Shown in pieces: positions 36,401 to 48,100 of a DNA stretch of 64,000 nucleotides (positions are counted from its first letter, which is position 1; every line of letters begins with the position of its first letter). The DNA is from Bretschneidera sinensis (taxonomy: Eukaryota > Streptophyta > Magnoliopsida > Brassicales > Akaniaceae): assembly GCA_023935145.1 (NCBI GenBank), contig CM043700.1:107572400-107636399 (forward strand). Reading direction: 5' to 3'. A model generated the notes under the pieces. It worked only from the letters and a program-made list of their open reading frames with translations. It did not search any database and was not told the origin of the DNA. Both the position numbers and the translations under genes were made by a program.

Positions 36401-39400
36401 AACAATCGCCCGTGGAAGTAAAAGTTATATCTCCGAACCACGTAAATCTGTGGATCTATTTTCTTTATTTGCTACTCAGCCTACACTATTCTTAACAGAA
36501 GAATGTCCTCTTAGTGCCAATTAGGTGTTGTAACTTGGTTATTCATTAAAAAAGCCAAAAATGTAAAAGCATTACCTCAGCACCTTTGGGTATATGTTCC
36601 ACTGCACGAACCACAGCTAAGCTTCCCTCAAATACCAAAACAGAATTGGGCAAGCAGCTACAACACCAGAACCATTTAGAAGACAGCAAGACAAGAAAAA
36701 TCAAAACATGCCAATCAATCAAATCAGTTACCTGTGGTTAATAATGGAAATGACAGGATACAGCCCTGTCCCCAGTGGCTCCATTTCACTGTCATAAATG
36801 GTATATTGATTGCGTTCAAGCTGCATGTGAATGAAAACGATCAAATTCCAGAAAAGAATTTTATCAGATTGTCAATTTATTAAATAGAGATCTACCCAGT
36901 CAAGAACATATTGCCTCAATGCAATAAATAAAATATAGGTTTCTGACATTCTGTTAAGGATGGATATTAGACCTTATACATAAACCAACATTATATTGTG
37001 TTCAACCCTGCACTTCTGTATTCCTAAACCTTCATAAAAGGAGTGCTTTCTTACTTTTAAACTTATCGAGTAAGGAAGGGGAATGTTTAAGTAGCAAAAC
37101 AGAAAAACATCAACCAAACAACTTCATATTAGAGACTTGAGCACAGTCTTAGCATTTATCAAAATCAAAAGGGCAGTCTCATTTAAGAAACTGAAGGATA
37201 CTCCAAGTAATCAATCGAGATCATAACTCTTCTATTCTATGGACTATTCAGTATGTTTTTAGGGACATACTGCATTTACTCCATGACTCTATAGCCTTCA
37301 TCGTGATTATAGAGAAAGAAATTCAAAGACAGTAAAGAACTTCCTCCTGCTTGTACCATAGCTTTTCTTTCAGATAAGAATGGCTTGGCTAGTTATAGGG
37401 TTAATTAATCTTGTTTGTTTTATTTGGGGTAAGGTATTAAGTTCCCCCCCCCCCCACCTTTTGTTTGTATTTTTTTCTTATTATTTAATAAACGGGTAGG
37501 GGTCATTGCGAAACCCCACACCAGAGCAGGTGGCTTATGCAATAAAAAAATCCAGATCATAATTCCACATAGAATGACTAAAATAGTAACTCTAGAATTA
37601 TCTTTATCCAGAATACCTTAGATAAGGTCTCTATAGTCTCCTCTATTTTGATCTCAGGCCACTGAAGCATTGCGTTGGCAGTTTTAGCCATCGCCGAATA
37701 GATGGAAAGTTGCTGTGGATTGATGTTGGAAAAGTCTTTACAAAGAAAAAAAATAAGTTAAGTAGAACAGTGACGCTGCAGAAATATAGTCAATTACTTG
37801 AGCACTATATCAACTGCATCAAACTCAAACACCAAATAGAAAAAGGATACGAGTCATCAATGTCTCCACCAATTTGTAGTTATCTGTTGCCGTAGTAGGG
37901 ATGATCTGACAATTAAAAACTAAATGCACGTTAACCATTTTTTCATTCAATTATTCCATGATAAGAAATGTTTAACACAGCCCTTGAAAATATCATCATT
38001 CTTCATCAAGCTTCAAGCATAGAATGCTAACTATTTAGTGGCACCATGTACATGGCTATCACTGAAAATATAAAACATCTATTTAAAAGATGGGAAAAAA
38101 AGATCGAAGGAAAGATAATGGAAAACCTATGTCAATTATCCACTACATCCTCACACGTATTTTAGCTGCTATAAAGGATCCAGTCATGAACTCACCCCAC
38201 CAGGTAGATGATTATTAGGTTGCACCAACTGCCAATATTTCCTAAACAATAAAATTTCCTAATCAAGAGACTGCACTGCCTAGCAACTGAAAGTTAATAT
38301 GCATAAAACTGTTGTCAGGATAAAAGTTAAGCTGAAAACAAGGTGGAAGAATCCATGTCAGATCATAATTACACAGCTTCATGCCAATGAAGCCTTGACT
38401 CAATGGTTAAGGCTGAGGTTCTGGATCCTAAAGGTCTCAGGTTCGAGAGGTGTGTACATGTATTTTACCAATCAAAATAATTACACAGTTTCAAAATTTT
38501 CTCATAGGAAGAAACCGTCTTCAATGTAACCTCAAACAAACAATCAAGGCTCAAGTCAAATTTCTGCAAGATCATTAAATATTTAACACACCAGATCAAC
38601 CACACTAATACTCTAAGGGATTAGGTTAAATGTCTTGATTGAGTTGTTTAAGATAAGGGAAGCACGAAGATATTTTCACCAATACATAGCTCCAAAAAGA
38701 TGTAGAATGTAACATCATATACACCAGCGTCTCTTATTTTTCTTATAAATAAGAAGAAAATATTAATCACAAAATTTCATGAGATCAATATTTCAAAATA
38801 CTTTTCTCCCATTTCCAAATATCCTAAACGTTTCCTACATGTAACCCTAGCCCTATGATAAATAGGGTGTGGTGTGTGGTGTACAAAAGGGAAGCAAAAA
38901 GAAAAGAACTATAGTAACTAAGTGGAAGCATATGCTTAGTTTACTTATTTCGTTATTCAACTTTTACACTAGAAATCAATAATTAATACAGAAATTTTGC
39001 CCACTATGTTTTAATCCTATGTGGTAGCTTGTCCATAAGTTAATAACCATGCTATATATAGTAGGCTATTGTATTCTATAGGTAAGCACATAAGAATTAA
39101 ATGTTGAAATCACATTCAGACCTGGACACTCTTCTCCTAAGAGTAAGTGGAAGTACATCTGCTAAACCCCTTTTCTACAGCACAAACAGTTGAGTTCTAG
39201 AAATTGACTCAAGAACAGGAACAAACGATGAACAAATCAACAAAATGTTATGTGACACCAGGAGATTTCAGAGCATATATGCCCTTTGGCTTTGTTTAAC
39301 AGTTTCCAGGGACCGTATCCACCAAGTCAAAGTCAACGTGCCTAGCAAAGCACTGTGACAAAACATCACAGCCCTGATATGGTGTAAGGTAAGTTATGGC

Positions 39401-41990
39401 AGATTGATAAGAGATATAACGAGGTATAGCACTTTTAAAACTTCTCATAGTTTTTTATTCCCATTTTTTGAGTTCTCAATCATCAAGTTTCTATTACAAC
39501 TATCAAAACAACCGAGCCAAAAATTACACATAAAATCATTGCCTGATAAAAAAACAGAATTCTAATTTTGGCAGTTCAGTGAGGTTCACAAAGTCAATAA
39601 ATGATTAGTAGGCCATGATAGCAAGCAAGTAAATTATCATGGGGAAGCAGTTAAAAGAACAAACAAAAAAAGAAAAAGTTATCACGAGGAAAATCAAAGT
39701 AGGAAAAATGTGAATAAATAACAGAACAATTTAAAAACCAAAAATGTAAGAGTATGTTCACCTTCTGACTCTGTAACTTTCTCCGAACATAGAGTTTCAC
39801 AATTAAGCGTATAGTAGGCGTAACATGTATTAGCCAGTCCTTGTCCATCCCAGAAAGAGCGCGACATTCAGTCCTATGCAACTTCCAATCCAACTTCTGA
39901 AAATTATTATAGCATGCAAAATTTTATTCAGAGATAACAAATACATAGTCCCATCGGTTAATATTTGACAAAAGCTAACATCAAACTACTCTAATTATTC
40001 CTCCTTTCGACTTGGTATATTTGAATATAGGACCTATCATAATTTGTTTGGGTGGGTTTAAAGCAAACTTTAAGTCGCTGCTTATTTTTTAAAATTGGTA
40101 AAAAAAAAATAAAAAAAAAAACCTTAATCAAATCAAATAATCTATTAGTTGATATTTTAATTGTTATTTAATAAGGTTTAATTGAGTTCGATTTAATTTG
40201 ACTAATTTTTTTTACAAATTCTAAAAAATAAGCATCGACTTAAAGCTGGCTTTAAGCCCACCCAAACAAATCTGTAATTAGCAATTTAGTGGCAGAATAT
40301 TCCATTTATTACATGTGATTGTTCATTTTTTTCTTTGGTTTTCTAGATAGTCGTTTCACCAAAAAAAGTTACACATGGTAAGGATCATAGAGGAGATATG
40401 AGGGTAACTTCCAGCATGAAATAGCATCAAGAGAAAAATTTTACCAAAAAAATCCAAATACCATCCATGTACCCGGTAAAATGTGCAGGGCATTGATAAG
40501 TAGACCTATACTTGAAAGTTGCCCCAAAGCCAACCTTCCGTTAGTTCAATGAGCAAGACAAAGCATGAAGAATCCCTATATACCTGGCATGTGCTCCCAC
40601 AGTACCATGCAACTTTACAAGCTGAGCACATCTTAAGGTCACTTGATGCGAAACATCTGTGACAGACTGAGCTAGCAGCGGTGATTTCAGGCATGCAAAC
40701 ATAAGGCTCCTTGCTTATAATAACTTCTCCTGCAATGCAGAAGTTGCATCAACTACTTCAGAAAATGAACATGTATGGTACACACCATAATGACTGCCCA
40801 ACTCCCACCATAAGCAAGATTCCTAACATATATTACCCAACATTCTCAGCAAGCAGAAACCTGAACCTATCTTGTAAAAATTATTAGTTCATGACTTGTT
40901 GAGACTGTTGAAATAGTTGCAATGGTGACTTCACATTAATCTTGATTTTAAATAATTCCACTGAATTTTAAAACGGAGAACAAAAAAAAAAAATTTCATT
41001 TTGTTGAAAACTGCTTGAATTCAACTAACAAAACACATCAGCACATGGATTTTCTTGTTTCCATTACAGGAGTTAATCGAACATAGCAAAATATTAACCG
41101 ATGAGAAGTCCAAAACAGGGTTAAAGATAACGCATGTTCCAATGAATTATGAAATTTCAATCCCATTCTGTATCCAAAAGGGCACACTATTGGCAATGGA
41201 AAATCACCTGACCCAAAGATAAAAAAAATAGGGTCCATCTAAAACCTTAGGCATGCTGCACACAATATCATTTCTCATCTTCTACACATGAACATTAAAT
41301 AGTACTAAGTAGAATTTGTTCAACAACTAATTAACAACACATACACACAGAGCTACGCATATATAACCCTAGCAGGCAATTGTAGTACACCAAATTAGGT
41401 ACTTTCAAGTGAAATGAGACATTTAAGACAATAACCACTTTAGTCCCCATTAACAATATTTTCACCCAGTAAGTTGTGTTTGACCTTTTCAAACAGGTTT
41501 CTTTTTTAACAAGCAAACACAGTGTTAAACCTGTGTTTTCTTTCTCTTCTTTCTGTATAACAACCGAACACGGCGTTAAAGTTGTTGTTGTCATAACAAA
41601 ATAACAAAAAGAAACCACCTTTGAGAGAGAAAGAGATAACACATCCTTGAAGTATTAGCGATCCCTTTCTTTTCTTCTTTTCTTTCTCTCATTTTTTCCC
41701 AAGAACCAAACACAATGACAAATTAAGGTTATATTTTACTTTTTAAAGAGAAGTAGCCTTTCACAATATCCTACATTTCCTCTTCCTTTCCTATTTTTTG
41801 CATTAACAACCACAGTGACAAGTTGGTATTTTCGGTTTTTATAACAAAAACAGCAGCTTTGCAAATTTTCAGAGAGAAAATGAGAGAAACCTGGAGAGAA
41901 ATCTCTAGTAGTGAAGAGGCAACGGGCTTTTATTGGACTATACGACACCGTTAAACCTAGATCTTGAAGAAAGCGCTGCAAATCCTCCAT
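30475..41990 (-). CDS. ASHR1: ASHR1-like MYND-SET histone-lysine methyltransferase, 14 coding exons, 472 aa
   Basis: Family: SMYD-like SET proteins that transfer methyl groups from S-adenosylmethionine to lysines; plant ASHR1 is annotated as a histone-lysine methyltransferase, substrate uncertain. Exons (minus, 5' to 3'): 41990-41891, 40729-40584, 39896-39762, 37905-37851, 37735-37617, 36820-36732, 36657-36576, 34805-34701, 34575-34500, 34425-34306, 34115-34021, 33742-33673, 32799-32736, 30637-30475. All junctions are GT-AG and phases sum to 1419 nt. Start chosen at MEDLQRFLQDLG because family members begin there; an upstream ATG (42020) adds 10 residues. The split SET domain starts with GEVIISKEPYVC; MYND finger ligands are C56, C59, C68, C71, C77, C81, H89, C93. 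The SET core has INHSCLPNSV (213-216 NHSC) and FISYIN (about 247). The Cys-rich post-SET has CSCPRC (269-274), then CKKDGC and CQKCG pairs and a helical TPR-like C-terminus. Length matches the family (about 480). No broken motif. Confidence 0.93.
31432..32301. mobile_element. Probable TIR element in ASHR1 intron 13
   Basis: TTGTAAATTTC at 31432-31442 is perfectly inverted at 32291-32301 (GAAATTTACAA). Just inside, both ends carry related AACA-ATTTCG/ATGTTTCGGTTT words in opposite orientation. The interior holds CT-rich DNA and a 73-codon frame (31941-32162) with no family match. I found no convincing target duplication, so the superfamily is open (hAT or Mutator-like). Confidence 0.4.
31620..31705 (-). 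repeat. Possible tRNA-derived SINE fragment in ASHR1 intron 13
   Basis: Read on the minus strand: TGGTTCATTGGTTGAGAATG (A-box-like), a short spacer, then AAGGTTATGGGTTCTAGGGT (B-box-like, GGTTCTAGGGT against GGTTCGANNCC). The order and spacing match plant SINE heads. It lies inside the larger TIR candidate; no tail or target duplication was identified. Confidence 0.4.
33321..33572. repeat. 126-bp tandem duplication in ASHR1 intron 12
   Basis: Two adjacent copies at a period of 126 bp share ATGTTTTAACAAGTT, CACTTTTGAAACATTG and GGCCACAAGACACA (first copy 33321-33446, second 33447-33572). Non-coding; it increases intron length only. Confidence 0.8.
35575..35895. repeat. Tandem repeat in ASHR1 intron 7
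   Basis: Three copies of a block starting AACATAAAGAGAACMAGATT and running to CATRGAAAGAAGCA (35588, 35710, 35769). Two of them are followed by a longer shared part containing GATTCCTTTGTGCAG and TTAAATTATGGTAGTTAC. The middle copy lacks that longer part. Confidence 0.8.
36067..36165. repeat. Short purine-rich minirepeat in ASHR1 intron 7
   Basis: Several degenerate direct copies of GCGAAATGGAGCGAAG-like words (GCGAAATGCAACGAAC, GCGAAATGGAGCGAAG, GCAAAATGGAGTGAAG) within 100 bp. Confidence 0.65.
36180..36495 (+). mobile_element. Probable solo LTR of a copia element in ASHR1 intron 7
   Basis: LTR-like landmarks in order on the + strand: a TATA box (TATAAATAATAT, about 36266), a pyrimidine-poor leader, then CCGTGGAAGTAAAAG and GAACCACGTAAATCTGTG, the conserved R/U5 words of many plant copia LTRs, ending near TTCTTAACA (36495). 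No second copy, primer site or coding DNA follows, hence a solo LTR or fragment. The left boundary and target duplication are not resolved. Confidence 0.45.
38388..38530 (+). repeat. tRNA-derived SINE in ASHR1 intron 3
   Basis: A-box-like TGACTCAATGGTTAAGG (38396) and B-box-like AGGTTCGAGAGGTGT (about 38439) at tRNA spacing, followed by an unrelated 3' part. The head resembles plant Au-type SINEs. Antisense to ASHR1; exact ends are not defined. Confidence 0.55.
40043..40270. mobile_element. 228-bp MITE in ASHR1 intron 2
   Basis: Long terminal inverted repeats of about 48 bp: left begins TTTGTTTGGGTGGGTTTAAA, right ends TTTAAGCCCACCCAAACAAA, with a matching inner pair around GCTTATTTTTTA / TAAAAAATAAGC. 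The RNA would fold into one long hairpin. Target duplication is unclear, so the superfamily is not assigned. Confidence 0.8.
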
Positions 41991-42240
41991 GAACTGTACT
42001 GTTCTAACACCTGCAAGCAAAATTCTAGAGAGTATTGGGCTTAGTGGAGGAGACGTTTCGTGCTACAGAAGAAAAACAGCACTGCTTAGTTGAATACTAG
42101 TACCAATATCATATAATACGCATGAGATAGAATGACAGACCCATTGTATAGCTAATCGTGACAGGCAGCTCTAGTTTCGTCCGATTTCTAAAGCGTCACG
42201 TGACATGTACTTAATTAACATCCTAATAAACGGTTGTGAA
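41991..42240 (-). promoter_or_regulatory. Probable ASHR1 promoter with palindromic G-box
   Basis: GTCACGTGAC at 42195-42204 is a perfect 10-bp palindrome containing CACGTG, the binding core of bZIP and bHLH factors, about 205 bp upstream of the start codon on the minus strand. No TATA box is obvious. The role is inferred from position only. Confidence 0.45.
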
Positions 42241-42711
42241 GGCCTCCCATCATACTGTGGCAAAGCTTCGTGTCGCTTTATCAGTCCAAAAAGGTTGGTT
42301 TGTTTCTGTTTTACTTTTATGGCGTAAAGTAACAAACCTCCCTTCCAAGAGAGATTCTTGGCCGTAGCAAAACAAGATTTTTATTAATCTTGATAGATGA
42401 CTAATCAACTGAAATCTTGATAGATGATTTTTAAAATTTTATTAATAATAATAATTAAATATGTATGTACATTATTAGTAAATTTTTAAAAAATATCAAT
42501 TAAATTCCATCCGATATAAAAATTATGCTTTGAATTTGACGTAAACAAGATTTTTTTTTCCATTTAACTCTTAAATCATGAGAATACGACCATATTCCCC
42601 CTTGGATTGGCTTGCCTTATGGTGTTCGTGATTGCCATGTCATCGTAAACGCCAAGAAGACAAAACTGGAGTGACTTTTAAAAGTAAAATTATAAAAAAA
42701 TAGAGGTGGAC
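42241..42711. other. Intergenic DNA between ASHR1 and the Athila element
   Basis: No gene seen. The Athila element ends abruptly near 42700 without an LTR, so its 3' end has been lost here. Confidence 0.5.
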
Positions 42712-43698
42712 TCATTGATTGGGCTCAAAATGTTTTATCATAATTTGCTTGTCATGAGCCGCCTTCATCTTTGCTTTGTAGATTCTTGAGTTGTCGTAGG
42801 CATCATTTCGCAACTCTTCAATCTCAGCCAACTGAAGCTTCCTATGAATTTGTGCATCATTAAGATCAAAATTAATGCTTTTTACAGCCCCATAAGCACG
42901 ATGTTCTAACTTAACTGGTAGATGGCAAGCTTTTCCATAGACAAACCAATACGGAGACATCCCGAGGTTGGTCTTATAAGCAGTACGGTAAGCCTAAAGA
43001 GCATCGGGAAGGTGCAATGACCAATCCTTTCTATTTGGGTTCACTATCTTCTCCAATATTTGCTTCACCTCTCGGTTGGCCAATTCAGCCTGGTCATTCG
43101 TCTGTGGGTGGTAGGCGTTAGCGACCTTGTGGTGCACTCCATACCTGCGCATCAAAGCCTCAAAAGAATAGTTACAGAAATGAGTGTCTTGATCACTAAT
43201 CATAGCTCGAGGCGTGCTGAATCTAGAGAGAATGTTTTCCTTAAGAAATTTGACAACAGTGTTGTTGTCATTGTTTCGGCACACCACAGCCTATACCCAT
43301 TTGGATACTTAGTCCACTGCAAGCAAGATATATAGAGGCCCAAAGAAAGGTGGAAAGGGTCCCATAAAATCGATCCCCCAACAATCAAATATTTCAATGA
43401 CAAGAATCGGGTTAAGGGGCATCATATGCCTTCGGGACAAAGCACCAAGCTTTTGGTATCTATCATAAGAACGGTAAAAATTGTTAGTGCCTTTAAACAG
43501 AGAATGCCAATATAATCTAAACTGTAGAATTTTGGCGGCAGTCTTTTTCATAGAAAAGTGACCGCCACAAGCTGAACTATGACAAAAATGAAAGACACTA
43601 TCAATCTCAACCGCAGGTCTGCACTGCCTCATAATTTGGTAAGGGTAATACTTATAAAGATAAGGGTCATCCCAATAGAAATTTCTTACCTCGACCAA
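42712..43698 (-). pseudogene. Athila integrase remnant
   Basis: 43698-43309 has the zinc-binding HHCC region (CHSSACGGHFSMKKTAAKIL) and core start (IFDCWGIDFMGPFPP). 43287-42994 has the core middle with the second Asp and Glu ([32 protein letters not shown]). 42960-42712 has SPYWFVYGKACHLP and the coiled C-terminal part (IEELRNDAYDNSRIYK). Frames are shifted between pieces, and the coding sequence ends where the element is truncated. Confidence 0.9.
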
Positions 43699-43859
43699 AA
43701 ATTTGCACTTATCTTCCGCGCTTCATGTGGATGGCATTTCATCGGAAACCAAGTAATTTATAATATTCGCATACCATGGTACTTAGCTTACGGTGAACAG
43801 ATGTTCGTCGGGGAAGTCATCTCGGATTGGTGGCCCATCGACAGACTCATTAAACTCCA

Positions 43860-45127
43860 CGTGAGACAGGTGATCTACCACCACATTCTCCACCCTCTTC
43901 TTATCCTTAATTGTTAAATCAAATTCCTACAAGAGTAAAATCCACCTAATCAGTCTTGCCTTAGCATCCTTTTTTGAAAGAAGGTACTTAAGTGCTACAT
44001 GGTCAGTAAAGACAGTGATAGGTGTACCAATCAGATAAGCACGAAATTTATCTAAGCCAAAGACTACCGCTAGAAATTCTTTTTCAGTAGCGGAATAATT
44101 CATTTGTGCATTATTAAGATTTCTACTAGTGTAGTATACAACAAAGGGCTTCCCCTCCCTTCATTGTCCCAAAACTACCCCCATCGCATAATTACTCACG
44201 TCACACATAATCTTAAACGGTAAATTCCAATCCGGTGACTGCATGATGGGGGCGAACGTAAGCCTATCAATGAGTGTTCAGAAAGCATCCTCACACTTTT
44301 GTGTCCAATTGAACATGGCTTCCTTAGCTAGAAGCTTACACAATGGTCTAGATATAGCAGAGAAACTCTGTATAAACCTCCTGTAAAAACCAGCATGCCC
44401 AAGCAAGGATCTAAAATCCTTAACAGTTTTGGGTGCGGGCAATTTAGAGATCAATTCTATTTTTGATTTATCCACTTCGATCCCCCTTTTTAAAGAAATT
44501 ATATGCCCCAAAACTAATCCAGAGGGAATCATGAAACGACATTTTTCCCAATTAAGCACAAGACCTTTTTCTTCACATCTACTCAAAACAGCCTGTTAAT
44601 GGAGTATGCATGAATCAAAAGAATCACCAAACACAGTCAAATCATCCATAAAGACTTCCATAAATGTTTTGACAATATCGTTAAATATACTTATCATGCA
44701 TCTTTGAAATGTAATCGGCGCATTATATAGTCCAAAAGACATACGCTGGAATGCATAAGTACCAAATGGGAATGTGAACGTAGTCTTATCCGATCTTTTA
44801 ATGCAATCTCTATCTGATAATATTCTGAATACCCGTATAGAAATCAATAGAAGGGATGGCCAACTACATGTTCTAAGATTTAGTCTAAAAATGGAAGTGG
44901 GGGTGATAATTAAGAGTGACAGAATTAAGTTTTCTATAGTCTATGCACATGTGCCACCCTATCACTACTTTGGTAGGAACAAACATCCCCTCCGTGTTGA
45001 TTACCACAGTTAGCCCTAATTTTTTAAGTATTACTTGAGTCGGGCTAACCCACTTACTATCAGAGATGGGGTCAATGATACCCGCATCTAACAACTTTAA
45101 AACTTCATTTTTCTTGACTTCTTTCAT
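43860..45127 (-). pseudogene. Athila reverse transcriptase and RNase H remnant
   Basis: 45127-44885: RT start (MKEVKKNEVLKLLDAGII, WVSPTQVILKK, CIDYRKLNSVT). 44847-44596: fingers/palm with FMDD-type catalytic motif (FMEVFMDDLTVFGDSFDSC). 44586-44278: thumb/connection (KCRFMIPSGLVLGHIIS, FRSLLGHAGFYRRFI). 44280-43860: RNase H ([30 protein letters not shown]). Frameshifted at about 44590 and 44880, so not functional. Confidence 0.9.
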
Positions 45128-48100
45128 AGTGGGGTTAAGTCATCTCTGGGGGTCTCTACAAGGGTTAGCTCTTTTCTCTAAATAGATCCTATGGGAACAT
45201 ATTAAGAGGCTAATACCTCTAATGTAAGCAATTATCCATCCTAATATAGCTTTGTGCTCACTTAACATGTCAATCAATTTCTTTTCTTGTGAATCACTAA
45301 GTACAAAGGAAATAATAATAGGAAAGGAATCACTTGGTCCCAAGAATACATGTTTGAAACCCTCAGGTAGCATCGCTAAGTCGACCTTTATGGTCTCCTT
45401 AGCAGATGGCTTCGGTATCTCTCCATCTCTTAGTAGCTCCTCGAAGCTTGGTTGCCATTTCCGTTCTCCTTTATCCTTTATCCTTGAAACAGCAAAAATA
45501 TCGAAAACATTGTCAAGATAAAATGAACTATCAGAATCTGAAATACAAAGGAGATACTCTAAAGATTCTGAATTTTTACTCATGAGAACCTCCTCTAGGA
45601 TCAGTGTGTCTATCATATAAGTATGATAGCAATCATCATCATCATGTGATTGTCTTCTGATGTTGGTAATGTTAACCTCTAAAGTCATGTTCCCAAAAGA
45701 CAGCTTCATTAGACCGTTTCTACAATTAATAAGAGCGTTAGATGTGGTCAGGAAATTTCTTCCTAAAATGATTGGAACTTTAGACTCCATATCTACTACA
45801 GAATAAGTATCTAGAATTAGAAAATCAATAGGATAGTGGAACTTATCTATCTGTATCAGTACATCTTTGACTATCCCCTTTGGTTACTTAATCGGCCGAT
45901 CGACTAACTATAGCACCACAGATGTGGGTTTGATTTCTCTTAGACCCAGTTGTGAGTAGACAGTGTAAGACATTAGGTTCACATTGGCTCCTAAATCCAG
46001 AAAAGCTTAACCGATCTCATGAGTCCTGATTTGACAAGTGATCGCGGGACACCCTAAGTCTTTATATTTGGGCGGTGTCTTTTGCTCAATCACCGCTCTC
46101 ATTTGCTCAGTCAAGAACGTAGTCTTCTTGACTTGATGCTTCCTTTTTATGGTGCATAGATCCTTGATCATCTTTACATAAGTTGCTACCTGTTTAATCA
46201 CATGAAGCAAATGCAAGTTAATCTTAACTTGTTTCAAATGTTCTAGGATCTCACCTTGTATTTCTAGATTTTTTTTTTCTTTTGGTCGAAGTGCTTGGGG
46301 AAAAGGGACTTGAACTGAAAATTTTCATTTGGCTTGTTCTTGGGGGCGTTCTCCTCAGTGCTCAGAAAGGTGCTCGTGGTCGTCGGCTGACTTGGTCCAT
46401 CTAACACCTTACCACTCCGAGTAACTCACTTACTATCAGAGATGGGGTAAATGATACCCGCATCTAACAGCTTTAAAACTTTTTTTTCACGACTTCTTCA
46501 TAGTGGGGTTAAGTCGTCTCTACAGGGGTTAGTTCTTTCCTTTAAATGGATCATATAGGAACATATCAAGGGGTTAATACCTTTAAAATTAGTAATTTTC
46601 TATCCTAATATAACTTTGTGCTCACTTAACATGTCAATCAATTTATTTTCTTGTGAATCACTAAGTACAGAGGAAATAATAACAGGAAAGGTATCACCTA
46701 GTGCTAAGAATGTATGTTTGAGTCCCCTAGGTAGTGTCGCTAAGTCGACCTTTGGGTCTCCTTAGCAAATAGTTTCGATCTCTCTCAATCTCTTGATAAC
46801 TCCTCGAAGCTTGGTTGCCATTTCCGTTATCCTTTTTCCCTTGTCCCTGAAATAGTAGAAACATCGAAAACATCGTCAAGATAAAGTGAACTCTCAGAAT
46901 CAAAAATACAAAGGAGATACTCTAAAGATTTTGAATTTTTGCTTATGAGAGCCTCATCTAGGATCAGTGTGTCTATCATATAAGTATGATAGTAATCATC
47001 ATCATCATCATGTGGTTATCTTCCGATGTTGAAAATGTTGACCTCTAGAGCTATATTCCCAAAAGACAGCTTCATTAGATCGTTCCTACAATTAATAAGA
47101 GCATTAGAGGTGGCCAGGAAAGTTCTTCCTAAAATGATTGGAACTTTGGACTCCATATCTACCACATAATGAGTATCCAGAATGAGAAAATCAATAGGAT
47201 AGTAGAACTTATCTATCTGTATCAGTACATCTTTGACTATCCCCTTTGGTTGCTTAATCGACTAGTCAGCCAACTGTAGTACCACAGATGTGGGTTTGAT
47301 CTCTCCTAGACCTAGTTGCAAGTAGACAGTATAAGGCATTAAGTTCACAATGGCTCCTAAATCCAGCAAAGCTTGACCAATCTCATGAGTCTCAATTTGA
47401 CAAGTGATCGTGGGACACCCTGGGTCTTTATATTTTGGCGGTGTCTTTTCCTCAATCAATGCTCTCACTTGCTCAATCAAGAATGCGGTCTTCTTGACTT
47501 GATGCTTCCTTTTTATGGTGCATAGATCCTTAATCGCCTTTGTATAGGTTGGTACCTGTTTAATCATATGAAGCAAATGCAAGTTAATCTTAACTTGTTT
47601 CAAATATTCTAGGATATCACCTTGTATTTTTGATTTTTTTTCCTTTTGGTCAGAGTACTTGGAGAAAAGGGACTTGAACCAAAAGATTTTCATTTGGCTC
47701 ATTCTCCTCAGCGCTCAGAAAGGTGCTCATGGTCGTCGGCTGACTTGGTCCGTCTAACACCTTACCACTCTGAGTAACTCACTTACTATCAGAGTTGGGG
47801 TAAATGATACCCGCATCTAACAACTTTAAAACTTCATTTTTCATGATTTCTTTCATAGTGGGGTTAAGTCATATCTGGGGGTCTCTACGGGGGTTAGCTC
47901 ATTCCTCTAAATGGATTCTATGGGAACATGTCAAGGGGCTAATACATTTAATGTCAGTAATTGTCCATCCTAATGCAGCTTTATGCTCACTTAACATGTC
48001 AATCAAATTCTTTTCTTGCGAATCATTAAGTACAGAGGAAATAATAACAAGAAAGGTATCATCTGGTCCCAAGAATACATGTTTGAGTCTTTTATGTAGC

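Noticed and set aside
43579..43917. 112-codon + strand frame
   Set aside because: Shadow of the Athila integrase and RNase H coded on the minus strand.
45252..45521. + strand frame, recurring at 47804-48250
   Set aside because: Opposite-strand shadow of the protease-RT spacer; repeated only because the module is triplicated.
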